Shown here: positions 11,279 to 21,917 of the stretch, piece by piece
Position numbering within the stretch: position 1 is the stretch's first letter
Layout: the number at the start of each line of letters is the position of its first letter
DNA from: Orychophragmus violaceus
Lineage: Eukaryota; Streptophyta; Magnoliopsida; Brassicales; Brassicaceae
DNA length: 64,000 nt
Reading direction: 5' to 3'
Assembly (NCBI GenBank): GCA_030180135.1
Contig: CM058236.1
Span: 52,107,728 to 52,171,727, forward strand
The notes under the pieces: generated by a model
Databases searched by the model: none
Told to the model about the DNA's origin: nothing
What the model saw: only the letters and a program-made list of their open reading frames with translations
Program-made: the position numbers and the translations under genes

Positions 11279-11289
11279 TCCTTTTCATT

Positions 11290-11395
11290 TGTTGCCGCCC
11301 GAGAGGGCTTTTTAATTCAGACTTTTCGTTGCCCGAGGGGGCTTTTAATTTCTTTTTCAGACTTTGGTTGCCCAAGGGGGCTTTAATTTTCTGTT
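11290..11395. repeat. Three short repeats with GTTGCCC(G/A)AGGGGGCTTTT
   Basis: Three related copies of about 45 bp follow the stop codon of the antisense ORF. Each has a GCCC(G/A)AG(A/G)GGGCTTT core: near 11296, 11330 and 11369. They lie in its presumed 3' UTR and could form GC-rich hairpins. Confidence 0.6.
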
Positions 11396-11866
11396 CGAAC
11401 TCGAGGACATCATGTCCTCTTTTTTTTTTTAAAAAAAAAATCTTTCATGCCTTAGCATAGATTTCATTGTTTTTATGCCTTAACATAAAATTCGAGCCGT
11501 TGCGGCGATTCGAACTTTTCTAGAGGAACCGAGCAGATAACTTGTCGTGTTGCCTTAGAAGGTTCGTTGCGATCCTTTAAGTCAGTTGCATTCGAATCAG
11601 AGCTTTTTGCCAAGAATGGTTTGGGGCGCGACTACTTCGTGATGTAGGGTTCAAGCTTAATCGCTGAATCGAAGAGAGAAGTGTTAAGTATGGAAACGAA
11701 TTGAAGTAAACTTACAAAGATCCGATTTAGAGGTTGCATGCTTGAATGGCTGTCTTGACCTCGTTATTTCGCTTGAGGGGTGGGGTAGCCCCCGATTCTT
11801 TTAATCCGTATGATGTTTTAGAATAATCGTATATTTTTGGAGAGATTGTTCTGAATCTCTTTCTTT
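11396..11866. other. Gypsy-1 non-coding spacer
   Basis: This has a T10/A9 run at about 11422-11441 and two CTTAGCATA/CTTAACATA words, but no convincing ORF. It lies between the antisense ORF and the 57-bp array, on the 3' side of pol (minus strand). Confidence 0.5.
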
Positions 11867-12094
11867 GGGACGATCATTTCAGTTCGTTCGAAGAGGGAGG
11901 ACCGTTCTAGGTCGCTTGTTTTTGGGACGATCATTTCAGTTCGTTCGAAGCGGGAGGACCGTTCTAGGTCGCTTGTTTTTGGGACGATCATTTCAGTTCG
12001 TTCGAAGCGGGAGGACCGTACTAGGTCGCTTGTTTTTGGGACGATCATTTCAGTTCGTTCGAAGCGGGAGGACCGTTCTAGGTCGCTTGTTTGA
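11867..12094. repeat. 4 x 57-bp tandem repeat
   Basis: Units start at 11867, 11924, 11981 and 12038 with GGGACGATCATTTCAGTTCG. They are nearly identical: a few substitutions, mainly in unit 1 and one T/A in unit 3. Because 57 is divisible by three, open frames run through on both strands (11865-12218 plus, 11818-12195 minus). These look like consequences of the repeat rather than genes. Confidence 0.9.
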
Positions 12095-12330
12095 AGGGAT
12101 AATTTCATATCGCTTTTATATATTTGAAGAGGCCATTTCAGGTCACTTGGGAAGGATAATTTCATATCGCTTTGACTTAGAAGAGATAATTTCATATCTT
12201 TCGTTTCGGGAGAGATAATTTCATATCTTTTGTTTTGGGAAGGGATAATTCCATATCACTTTGCTATAGAAGAGATAATTTCATATCACTTTGGTCCGTT
12301 GGAAGAGATACTTTCATATCAACGTAACGG
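12095..12330. repeat. Array of GATAATTTCATATC words
   Basis: About seven copies of (AGA)GATAATTTCATATC, spaced irregularly by about 28-50 bp, continue directly from the 57-bp array. One variant reads GATACTTTCATATC. It is part of the long non-coding 3' region of Gypsy-1. Confidence 0.75.
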
Positions 12331-12525
12331 CTCTAACAGGAAGAGACGTTTGATTAGAAGACTTATTTTGATTTCACAAATATAAGCTAGTATGACTTCG
12401 TCAGAAGTTGTCGAGCTCGGTAAGAGCTTTGTGTTTGGGGGGTGGTTGCGCTCGGAGTCGAGCTTCCTACGTACCCTTTTAAGGGGGATCAAGCCATTTC
12501 GTAGTTCGATTATGTTGATGTACTC
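12331..12525. other. Gypsy-1 spacer after integrase
   Basis: No ORF or repeat was recognised between the integrase stop (minus) and the repeat arrays. Confidence 0.4.
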
Positions 12526-12879
12526 CTAGTGGAAATACTTTTTGAGGTTGATGATGTTCCAAGGTCGTAGTTCGGGCTTTTGGGTTTCTACCGACTTGAG
12601 TCGGTAGACCACGTCCTTCACAACGTAGGTGACCTGGTAAGGACCTTCCCACTTTGCTCCTAATTTTCCAGCGTGTTCTTCCTTTTTGTGGTCGAACACT
12701 TTCCGTAAGACGAGCTCTCCTACTTGAAACCTTCGAGTTTTGATTCGGGAATCATAGTAGCGAGCCGCGGCTTGTTGGTAATTCTGGAGTCGAGCTAATG
12801 CGAGGTTCCTTCTTTCGTCGACGAGGTCGAGCTCGTCAGTTATCATCTTGTTATTAAGTTCCTCTTGTCGTGGGCATTC
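12526..12879 (-). pseudogene. Gypsy-1 integrase C-terminal part
   Basis: On minus, after the Copia-2 insertion, the frame resumes with CPRQEELNNKMI and continues through YYDSRIKTRRFQVGELVLRK and GKLGAKWEGPYQV to a normal stop near 12526. This is the integrase C-terminal domain typical of Tat elements (GDLVLRK / GKL...WEGPY / YRL). The part before it lies at 20038-20762. The first 19 codons of the longer open frame come from the Copia-2 LTR and are not part of this protein. Confidence 0.85.
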
Positions 12880-13516
12880 TGTTGGAATTATGTCCAGTAA
12901 TCTCTGTACTGTCTCTAGAAAGTAAGAGTATGTCAATGATCAGACATAAGTCATATAATACTGGGGGTCATGATGGCTTGCTAGAGTCCGCTCATGATCT
13001 ATAAGTCTTGGATTTATTGCCTTTATTATATGATCCCATATGGGTCACACGCCTAAGCTAACAGGAAACTATGAGGGAACGGTTCAACAGAAGTACGGTA
13101 AAAGTGCTAGGCATTTACTGTACTTAGAGAGATTAAAGGGCCTGATTAAATCTAAGGGATTTAATCAGACTGGGAATTGGGCCCAAAAGCCCAAAAGGAA
13201 CTAGACATAAGTTTTATGATTAAAACTTGACCTAGCTCTCTTTTCTCAACAACACTCCTGCGCCTCTCTCTCTCTCTCTCTGCGCCTCCCTCTCCCAGGT
13301 CTAGCAGCCATTTTCCTGTTGGTGTGCGTGTGTGAGCCTTTGGAGGAACAACCTCTTGGTGGTTCTGCTGATCTCTGACTCATACCTGATTCTTCCGCTG
13401 CATAACAAGGTATTTCGAGATCCCCTTATGATTCTGCAAGAGAACCTAGATCCAATCTGTTTAGTTGAGTTTAATCTGACAGAATTAAACCAGGACAAAC
13501 ACTAAACAATCCTTCA
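12880..13516 (+). repeat. Copia-2 5' LTR
   Basis: 637 bp, TGTTGGAATTATG...CCTTCA. It includes a CT microsatellite at about 13264-13281, one unit longer than in the 3' LTR. Confidence 0.95.
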
Positions 13517-13530
13517 GTGGTATCAGAGCC
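13517..13530 (+). other. Copia-2 primer-binding site (tRNA-iMet)
   Basis: GTGGTATCAGAGCC immediately follows the LTR. TGGTATCAGAGC is complementary to the 3' end of plant initiator tRNA-Met and primes minus-strand DNA synthesis. Confidence 0.9.
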
Positions 13531-15138
13531 ATTGGTTCTATTAGGATTTCTTGTTAGAATCATGTTTAGGTTGTTTAGAAGTGTTTGAATCAATCTATGC
13601 TTGAAATTGATAAGAAAACACTTAAGAAACATAAGAATTAAAACCTAAAAACCCTAATCGAAAACCGCATGAACCGATCCATTGGATTGGTATGCGTCGG
13701 AGTGTTGATCATGGATCACACGTCCGGATCGGTACATGACGTACGGACCGATCATGGATCGCGTTGCGTCGTCGGTCCGATCGGAGTCAAGGCGCGAGAT
13801 CGGCCGAGCGGATCGCATGGATCGATCACTACGATCGATAGCATGGATCGACAGCGATCGCGTCCCGCCTTCTCTCGGCCCGAGCCGTCCCGATCGTGTC
13901 CCGTCCCGTCCCGACTATCGTCCCGATCGATCGCGCGGCTTGCCCGATCACGTCCCGCTCTCGTCCCGCCTTGCTGCATCGATCGCGTGAAGCGTCCGGA
14001 TCGATGGTTGCGGCTTGTGCCGGTTCGGTTTGGTTAACGGTTCGGTTTAAAATAATTAAAAATCTAATCGTTACGGTTTACAGACTTAATAATATTTATT
14101 AAATCTGGTTAAACCGTGATAAGAAATCCAATGTCGTTTAAAATTGGATTTAGTGCCTAAACCAGTGGTTTTCTAATTTGATTTGGTTGGACCAAATAAA
14201 TTGAGAAAATCCGGTTTAGTAAATAACCGGTTAACAATTGTGGTTATCGTAGTAATTAATCTTGGTTAGACCAATTTTAATGAACCAGACCGGTTATGTC
14301 ATTTAATTGGACAATTGGGTTATGTCTTGGACATAGACCAATTCTTGGGCCTTGGGCCAAGAAGTTAAAACAATTGGACCAGTTATTTGAGTCTTTTCTT
14401 CAGATTTAATTTAAAATTCATTTAATTATTAAAATTTTTTTTTAAATTAATCAGTTTCCAAAATTTCAAATTAGAAAGTTTCTTAGAATAGAAGTTTCTA
14501 GATTTGCATGTTTTGGATATTTAGGAAATTTCTATAGTTAGAAAGTTTCCAATTTTAGGAAGTTTCCAATTATAAAAGTTTCCAAAACGGTAGGTTTCCA
14601 AAATGGAAAGTTTCCAAAAATAGTAATCTTCTATTTTGGAATGAAATTTTAAGAAAAAACCTATAAACCTCAAATAATATCAAGCGTTGGATGTCTTGTC
14701 CAGTCTATGTCAGCTGTTGAAACCCATTCAATCGTACACATGGCCTTACAGTGTGAGGGTGTCTATCTTTTGCGTGGGTAAGACAGTTTGTGATTCATTA
14801 ATGTCATTGGGAGTCCCAGACATTAGTGATTACATGACTGTATAGACTGGTTTTCTTGACTTGGTCATCGGGAGTCCCGGACCTTGAGACATCAGAGTGG
14901 ATTGGGCCTCGGGCCCAGATTCATAACCAAGAGTTATATCACGGATATAATTAGCCGAGATAGGGCTTACCGATATAAGCTAAGGTTGGGTGACGGCCAG
15001 TGGCCCACTTTGATCTTAGTTATATGTGGATCTTGGAATCATTATATTCTTTTGAGGGTAACTAATGTTATTGAATATAATGCGAGTTTACTCATATTGA
15101 ACATATTAACTAAAATCCTTTTATCTTAAATTTCAGTT
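13531..15138 (+). other. Copia-2 long leader with GC-rich and AGTTTCC-repeat blocks
   Basis: The first block (about 13669-14030) is rich in GATCG and CGTCCCG words, giving spurious ORFs on both strands. Then follow GGTTTA/AACCGG words and an AT-rich block (14450-14640) with about eight copies of AAGTTTCC. From about 14690 to 15138 the leader is very like 23770-24251 of Copia-3. The same layout in both leaders suggests shared RNA functions such as packaging, which is an inference. Confidence 0.75.
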
Positions 15139-16029
15139 ATGACTAGCACAAACAATCAAAACACTTTCTCGATCCGGTCTGTCCTTGAGAAGGACAAACT
15201 GAACGGATCAAATTTCTTGACTTGGTCGCGGAACCTGAGGCTAGTCCTCAGGCAGGAGAGAAAGGACTATGTCCTTAAGAAAGCTCTCCCCGAGAGGATC
15301 GGGTCCAATGCCTCTCATGCAGTATATGATGCTTGGAATAAGCATTATAATGATGCGGTAGATGTGCGTGGTCTGATATTGGCTACCATGGACTCAGATT
15401 TGCTGAAGCAATATGAGAACATGGAGTCGCCAATAGAGATGATCAGCAGCCTGAAATTGAAATTTCAGGAGCAGGTAAGAGTGGAGAGATACCAGTTGGT
15501 TAAGTCTCTCACTAGCTGCAAGCTACCAAATGATCATCCAATAAGTCCTCATGTCAGTAAAATGATGGGTTACATTGATAACCTGAGGAAACTGGATTAT
15601 CCAGTTAGCCAAGAATTGGCAACTGAGATCATTCTGCAGTCACTGCCGTCAAGCTATGATAAGTTCAGAAGGAACTATATCAAGAAAGGCTTAACGAAGA
15701 CGCTGACTGAACTGCATGATATGCTCAAGACAGTTGAGCCAAACGTGAAGAGTACCCTGTATAATCTCATGAAGGAGAAGGGTGGGTTTACTAAACCTAA
15801 TGCTGACAAGGGTGAAGACAAAGTTGTCCAGATTTTAAATCATGGCAAGCGTGTGTCTTCTGAGCCCGAGTCAGATACCTCTTACGTTGGTAAGTGCTAC
15901 TACTGTAAAGAGATTGGGCATTGGAAGAGAGATTGCATTAAATTCATGGAAGATTATGAGGAGTTGAAGTTGATGTATGAGACTACTTCCTCAGGTATTC
16001 ATGTTATAACTTCAAGTTCTACATTATAG
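15139..16029 (+). CDS. Copia-2 Gag protein
   Basis: 296 codons encode the capsid/nucleocapsid protein that would form particles around element RNA. The capsid part begins NTFSIRSVLEKDKLNGSNF and has the UBN2-type gag fold signature (YDAWNKHY, EMISSLKLKFQEQ, LQSLPSSYDKFRRNY). One CCHC knuckle, CYYCKEIGHWKRDC, lies at about residues 253-266. The frame ends at TAG just before the usual protease. It is closest to the Copia-1 gag (shared ASHAVYDAWNKHY and EIILQSLPSSYDKF). That gag stays open while pol is ruined may reflect selection or chance. Confidence 0.85.
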   Translation: MTSTNNQNTFSIRSVLEKDKLNGSNFLTWSRNLRLVLRQERKDYVLKKALPERIGSNASHAVYDAWNKHYNDAVDVRGLILATMDSDLLKQYENMESPIEMISSLKLKFQEQVRVERYQLVKSLTSCKLPNDHPISPHVSKMMGYIDNLRKLDYPVSQELATEIILQSLPSSYDKFRRNYIKKGLTKTLTELHDMLKTVEPNVKSTLYNLMKEKGGFTKPNADKGEDKVVQILNHGKRVSSEPESDTSYVGKCYYCKEIGHWKRDCIKFMEDYEELKLMYETTSSGIHVITSSSTL

Positions 16030-18545
16030 GTATTGGATACTGGTTGTGGCACTGATATGTGTTATAATATGCAGAGCCTAAGCAGCAGTAGAACGTTGAA
16101 GGAAGGGCAAGTGGAACTGCGTGTCTGGAAGGAGCTATGGATGCTGCCTCAGCCGTAGGGTTTTCACTTGTAGATGCCTTTGAGGCTTGGTTTTATTAAG
16201 TAATTGCTACAATGTACCTACTTTAAGCTGAGTTGTCTTTCATTTTCTTGTAAGAATTTGAATGTTTTTCATATTGATAAAAGACAAGTTTTGTTCTTTT
16301 GATCTTAATGAAATATTAATTGTAGCACCCTATTCAAGGAATGGGTTTTATATCTTAAACCAAAGAGTGCCTAAAAGTAACATAAATACCAAATTGGTTT
16401 AAAATCTGAGGAATTAAACCTGATTTTTCTTGGCGTAAATGTTTTGGTCACATAGAGTAAGTCGGATTCAGAAACCCCATAGTTATGGACTTTTGGGCTC
16501 ATTTGATCGGATATCTTATGAGACTTGAATTCTGCTTACTGGACCAAAAGACAAAGGGCCCATCTTAGCCGAGCTAGAGAAAAGCCCAAAGGCTTATTGG
16601 ACCTTAAACATACCCATGTATGTGGCCCGATGAGCAGTAATGCCAGAGAAAAATTTCCTGTACTTCATTATATTTACTGATTACTTCAGTAAGTATGAAT
16701 GTGTTCATTTGATGAGACACGAGTCGGAATTCTTTGAAATGGTCGAAAGAGTTCCAGAATGAGGTATAGAATCTGAGTGACAGAAGTATTGAGACTCTGG
16801 ATTAGATCACGAGTGAGAATACTTAAGTCATTGATGGTGTGATCATCTGAATGAGTGTGAAGTAGTTTCACAGCTCATTTCTCCTGAAAACCTTGAGGTG
16901 TTTCTGTGAGAAAGAATCAGATCTTATTAGAAAAGATTAAAGATGAATCACACGAATCTTCCATGAGATTCTTTAAGAATAACGCTCTAGAAATATCTAA
17001 GTTCACGCTGAAATAGTTCCACCAATATCAGTTGAAAGACACCACATAAATGTGGATTGGAAATGATCCAAATTCGTCTTTACTGAGTATTTGTAGTTGT
17101 GCTACTTCGCTGGTTGTCCTAGGGAAACCAAGGCTTGTTACTTTTACGTCCATTCCGAATACGAAGTTAGGTTGTTCGGAATTCTGTTTTCTAAAAGGAA
17201 GTTACTTTCCAAGAAGAACAGTGGGAGTAAAAGTATAACTCGAAGAAATTCGAGAAATACAGGAGGCTGCTCAACCTGTTGAGGGAGAGTAGCGGATGGA
17301 TTTACAGATTTCTGTAGAATCTACACCTGTAGAGCCTGAAGTTCGCAGATCTGAATGAATCCGTCACTAATCCGAGAGTGATTTCTCGTGATTAGTTGCC
17401 ATGATCTGATGATCATTGAAAGTGACGAACCTGCGAAATTCACAGAAGCGAAAGTGAGCCCGGACTCCGAAAAATTACACTGTATGTAAGTTAGCTTCAT
17501 CGATCCATTCATGGATAGAAGCAAAACATATCGGAGTTGGAATCTTCATTCTGTTAAAGTAGTCAAGGTTTTGACTTGAACAGGAACGAGATGGAACTGT
17601 GCGTTTACTAATAGATAAGTGGGAGCGGTGTTGCATTTCTCATAGTGTATGTCGAAGACATACTGATTCTCGGAAATAACGTTCCAATGCTGCAGTCGGT
17701 AAAGGACTGGCTTGGGAGTTGGTTTTATGATTGACATGGGTAAAACCACGTATGTTCTTGGATTTTGGATCTAAAGATAGAGATCCAAAAGAGCTGATAG
17801 AACAAAGTCAGGATTCTTATATTGACAAAGTCCTACACGTTTTCAGCATTCCAAGAAGGGTTTTATGCCAATGTCACATGTCATTACGTTAAGCAAGAAA
17901 CAGTGTCCTACGATATCTGCTAAGCTTGAATGCATGGATAAGATTCCATATGCGTCGGCAATTGGATCTATCATGTATGCCATGACACGTACTTGTTTTG
18001 ATGTTGCTTTAATGTTAAGCAAGACAAGTAAAGACCAGTCAAATCCAGTAAAGAATAACTGGATAGACGTAATGAATATCCTCAAGTATTTGGAAAATAC
18101 TTAGGATAAGTTCTTGATTTACGGAGAAAGTGAGGTGCTACAAGTCGATAGAGTCTGAAAGGCAAGTTTCCAACAGACAAAGATGATTTCCGGTCACAGT
18201 CCGGTTATATCTTGTGTCTGTCTGGCGGTGCAAGGCACTGTTGCTGACTCCATGACTTAAGCTGAACATTTCGCAGTTTGAAAGCGGCGAAAGAGGTTGT
18301 TTGGAAAGAAGAGTTCATCACTGAACTTGATGTGATTCCCAGCATAGATGTGGCTAGCTGCACATCAGAGGTCCAAACACCTTGAGGGTAGGTATAACCT
18401 ATTCCGTGAGATAAATGACAGAGGTGTTAAGTAGATCAGCAAGTTTCAACGATTGAGAACGTTGCTAATCTATTAACGAAGCCACTCCTTAGGCCTAAGC
18501 ACGAGTCGCGGACTGTAGCTGTAGGATAAGTGAAATTAAGATGTA
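16030..18545 (+). pseudogene. Copia-2 ruined pol
   Basis: Relics in order: a protease box near 16034 (VLDTGCGTD), integrase near 16600-17000, a late-integrase region near 17095-17250, RT near 17480-17760, and RNase H near 18160-18520. Against Copia-4 it lacks about 380 bp of RT (join at about 17468-17482) and has a CACTAA stop at about 17365-17370. Both lesions are shared with Copia-1. From about 17650 onward it follows Copia-3 instead. No part longer than about 80 codons is open. Confidence 0.85.
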
Positions 18546-19403
18546 GTCTTAATTTCAGTGGGAGTTTGTAAAGGGCTTTATTTAGTTGTTTTGAAAGGTT
18601 CATGTAATCATAATATTTTATGTTTATGAAATTTATTATTTCAAGATTATTTTAACTGTGATGAAGTAATCGTTCCAAAATGATATAAACCATTTTATAG
18701 GTCATCGAAGTAAGTGACTTGATCTTGAGTCATCAAAGTCATTTAGCTTGATCATGAGACCCTATATTTGATAGATGGCTTATATCATCCTGTCCCTAGT
18801 CGAAGGTTGTTGAAATTGGAACACCAACAACCGCGTGAGACTAGATTGGTATGTGACTTATGACAAAGTCTCAGGATGTCATAGATGCACGGCATCAAAG
18901 TCAGTACATAGGTGTATGTTGGGGTACATACGACCGGACATGACCCGCTTATAAGAACTCTTCAGGATATTTATATCTGTGTCATAAGAGATTCTTACTA
19001 CGACTATAGAGTATAGTCCTTAGACCTGAGTTCGCATGCATGTGACTGCACATCAACTGATGCGCTTTGATCATTGTCTAACGCTGTCGTTAAGCGATAG
19101 TTATAAGGACCTTGTTTGGGTGTATAATGAAATGAGTAGTTTACAGTGATGGAACAAGACGGAATTTGTCCCTCCAATATAAATGGAGTGAATATCTCTA
19201 GGCCAATCGGAGATTTGAATACTGGAAAATGCATGGCCATGCTCAAACGGACTGTCCCGAGTCGTTTGGATTGTCAGTATCAAATCAGAGTCCGATGAAC
19301 ATGATTAGGCTTTATAAGGATGACACTCATCTTGCCTTATGACTAATCGAGATATTGAGACAAAAGGAATATGAATACAGACATTCCAGTACAAGTGGGA
19401 GAT
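18546..19403 (+). other. Copia-2 3' UTR and polypurine tract
   Basis: Nearly colinear with 28230-29077 of Copia-3. The polypurine tract AAGTGGGAGAT (19393-19403) abuts the 3' LTR and would prime plus-strand DNA. No gene is seen; short antisense ORFs (19004-19246) recur in Copia-3 only because the UTRs are homologous. Confidence 0.85.
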
Positions 19404-20037
19404 TGTTGGAATTATGTCCAGTAATCTCTGTACTGTCTCTAGAAAGTAAGAGTATGTCAATGATCAGACATAAGTCATATAATACTGGGGTCATGATGGC
19501 TTGCTAGAGTCCGCTCATGATCTATAAGTCTTGGATTTATTGCCTTTATTATATGATCCCATATGGGTCACACGCCTAAGCTAACATGAAACTATGAGGG
19601 AACGGTTCAGCAGAAGTACGGTAAAAGTGCTAGGCATTTACTGTACTTAGAGAGATTAAAGGGCCTGATTAAATCTAAGGGATTTAATCAGACTGGGAAT
19701 TGGGCCCAAAAGCCCAAAAGGAACTAGACATAAGTTTTATGATTAAAACTTGGCCTAGCTCTCTTTTCTCAACAACACTCCTGCGCCTCTCTCTCTCTCT
19801 CTGCGCCTCCCTCTCCCAGGTCTAGCAGCCATTTTCCTGTTGGTGTGCGTGTGTGAGCCTTTGGAGGAACAACCTCTTGGTGGTTCTGCTGATCTCTGAC
19901 TCATACCTGATTCTTCCGCTGCATAACAAGGTATTTCGAGATCCCCTTATGATTCTGCAAGAGAACCTAGATCCAATCTGTTTAGTTGAGTTTAATCTGA
20001 CAGAATTAAACCAGGACAAACACTAAACAATCCTTCA
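19404..20037 (+). repeat. Copia-2 3' LTR
   Basis: 634 bp, TGTTGGAATTATG...TCCTTCA. Nearly identical to the 5' LTR. Confidence 0.95.
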
Positions 20038-20879
20038 CATTCTTCCTTGCGAATGCTTGACACGAGAATTTCAGCTGGTACTACCGCCTCGATCCCGTAA
20101 GCCAGCGAGAAGGGAGTCTCGCCAGTGGATTTGCGGGGGGTAGTCCGGTAGGCCCAGAGTACGGCTGGGAGTTCGTCACTCCAGGTTGTTTTGCACTCGT
20201 TGAGCCTTTTCTTGAGGCCGTTCATAATCGCTTTGTTAGCTGCTTCTGCTAGCCCGTTCCCTTGGGGGTAGCGTGGCGTTGAGTAAGTCAGCTTTATGTT
20301 CCAAGTTCTGCAGAACTCTTTGAACGTGTTTGATATGAACTGAGATCCGTTATCGGTGACGATCTCGTGGGGTAGTCCATGTCGGCAAACGATGTTTCGC
20401 CAGACGAACTCCTTAACGTGAACGTCCTTTATTTTCTGGTATGACTCTGCTTCAATCCACTTGGTGAAGTAGTCCGTCATCACCAATAGATGTGTGGCTT
20501 TCTTTTTGCCAGATGCGACCAGCGGTCCAACGATGTCCATTCCCCACCGCATGAATGGGTATGGCGATGAGATAGAGGAGAGTTTCTCCGACGCTTGGTG
20601 GATAATTGGGGCATGCTTTTGGCATTTATCACACTTATTGGAGAAAGATTCGCATTCGGTGGCCATTGTAGGCCAATAGTAGCCTTGCCTTTTGATTCGC
20701 ACGACCAATGCTCGTCCTCCGGAATGGCTTCCGCAGGATCCGTCATGTGTTTGTGTAATCACGGCTAGGGCTTGCTTTTTGTCAAGGCATTTAAGGTAAG
20801 GTCCGGAGAGGCTCCTTTTAAAGAGCTCTCCTTGTGTGACACAGTACCTTGCACTCTGTGTTTTAAGTTTCCGCGCCTC
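20038..20879 (-). pseudogene. Gypsy-1 integrase, zinc-binding and catalytic core
   Basis: Minus frame. An HHCC-type start (HDGSCGSHSGGR, then CDKCQKHAP) is followed by a catalytic core with the first Asp in MRWGMDIVGPL, the second in IVTDNGSQFISNTF, and the Glu in the YPQGNGLAEAANKAIM segment. All three catalytic residues seem present. It inserts element cDNA into chromosomes. A stop at 20880-20882 separates it from RNase H, and Copia-2 cuts it after VSSIRKE; the rest is at 12526-12879. Confidence 0.87.
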
Positions 20880-21917
20880 CTATTTGCCGTCGGGAACTTC
20901 GCCGTTTGTGATGTATCGAATGATCGGAGTTCTCCAATCTTCGTCGTTGTTAGGCTCAGGTCCCTGACTAGTGGATGCGGTTTGAATTGGTCCGTCGGGG
21001 ACATTCGCGACGTATACGGTGTTTCTAGGATCGAGATCATCATCAATCTCGATGATGTCGCTACTAGTGTCTCCGGGACACTCTTTGTGTTTGACATCGT
21101 CCTTCACAGCGGGCCCGTCCTCTTTCAAGGACAGAGCTTTAAGAGCTATGTCGATGCCCGGTTTTTCTATCCCTTCGACTGGTATGATCCTTTTGAGGTT
21201 AGGATCTGATGTCGATGCTAATGCGGCTAGCGCATCGGCTGCAGTGTTTTCACCTCGTGGGATTCGTGTTAGATCGAAGAATTCGATCTGTTCGGCCAAT
21301 GTATGGACTACCCGTAGGTATGCTTCCATTCGTTCGTCTTTGGCCTCGTAGTCGCCATGATATTGGCTTGTGACCAGTTGGGAATCGCTGAAGGCATTTA
21401 CTTCTCGGGCTCCTAATGCTATCGCAAGTCTGAGCCCGGCTATCAGCGCTTCGTATTCTGCCTCATTATTCGATGCGGCGAAGCCCAATCTAAACGATTG
21501 TTCTAATACTTCACCCGTTGGGGAGACTAATTTCACTCCGACTCCGGACCCCTGTCTTGAGGAAGCTCCATCGACGTAGAGTTTCCATCTTTGGGCCAAA
21601 GTCGGGTCGAGTTCTATAGTCGGAGGGAGCTCGATTATGAAATCTGCCAGTACTTGCGCTTTTAGGCATGTTCGAGCTTTGTATTCAATGTCGTACTCGC
21701 TAAGTTCGATAGCCCATTTGACCAATCGACCTGATTGGCTTGGACTTTGAAGGATGGTTCTCAGTGGCTGAGAGGTCATCACTATGATCGAGTGCGATTG
21801 AAAATACGGTCGGAGTTTCCGAGCCGATGTTACTAGCGCTAAGGCGAGTTTTTCCATGGCGGGGTACCTGGTTTCAGCATCGATCAAGGTCTTACTGATG
21901 TAATACACCGGCCGTTG
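20880..21917 (-). pseudogene. Gypsy-1 RNase H plus second (archaeal-like) RNase H
   Basis: On minus the frame resumes after Copia-3 with VYYISKTLIDAETRYPAMEK, the end of the ordinary Gypsy RNase H. A second RNase H follows: LYVDGASSRQGSG (first Asp), ASNNEAEYEALIAGL (Glu), AFSDSQLVTSQ (Asp) and RGENTAADALAALA (last Asp). A second RNase H domain is known from the Tat lineage and supports that placement. TAG at 20880-20882 ends the frame. The first 19 codons of the longer open frame belong to the Copia-3 LTR. Confidence 0.87.

Larger units (their letters stand above)
12880..20037 (+). mobile_element. Copia-2: young, gag-only, chimeric Copia element
   Basis: LTRs 12880-13516 and 19404-20037 have TSD CATTC on both sides (12875-12879 and 20038-20042). 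They differ by about four substitutions, one G and one CT unit, so the insertion is recent. Gag is open (15139-16029), but pol (16030-18545) is full of stops and lacks about 380 bp of RT. LTR, leader, late pol and 3' UTR follow Copia-3; gag and early pol follow Copia-1. Total 7158 bp. Its movement must have depended on enzymes from another element, plausibly a Copia-3 relative. Confidence 0.93.

Noticed and set aside
11867..12094. Could the repeated array be a CRISPR?
   Set aside because: Units are directly adjacent without unique spacers, and the DNA is from a plant nuclear genome.
11818..12218. Repetitive ORFs of 117 and 125 codons on opposite strands.
   Set aside because: The 57-bp period is a multiple of three, so frames stay open automatically.
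12880..12936. Open frames 12526-12936 and 20880-21974 (both minus) begin with the same 19 residues, like a conserved leader peptide.
   Set aside because: The shared start lies in the LTRs of Copia-2 and Copia-3, which have the same sequence at their edges. It is fused by chance to the interrupted Gypsy-1 pol frames.
13301..13498. Identical 65-codon minus ORFs at 13301-13498 and 19822-20019.
   Set aside because: They are the two LTRs of Copia-2; identity follows from LTR duplication, and no domain is seen.
13517..13530. TGGTATCAGAGCC and similar sites as tRNA gene fragments.
   Set aside because: They directly follow LTR ends and are primer-binding sites complementary to tRNA, without the rest of a tRNA gene.
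13669..14102. Several overlapping Arg/Ser/Asp-rich ORFs on both strands.
   Set aside because: They arise from the GATCG/CGTCCCG-rich leader, where stops are rare. The same area in Copia-3 gives different ORFs.
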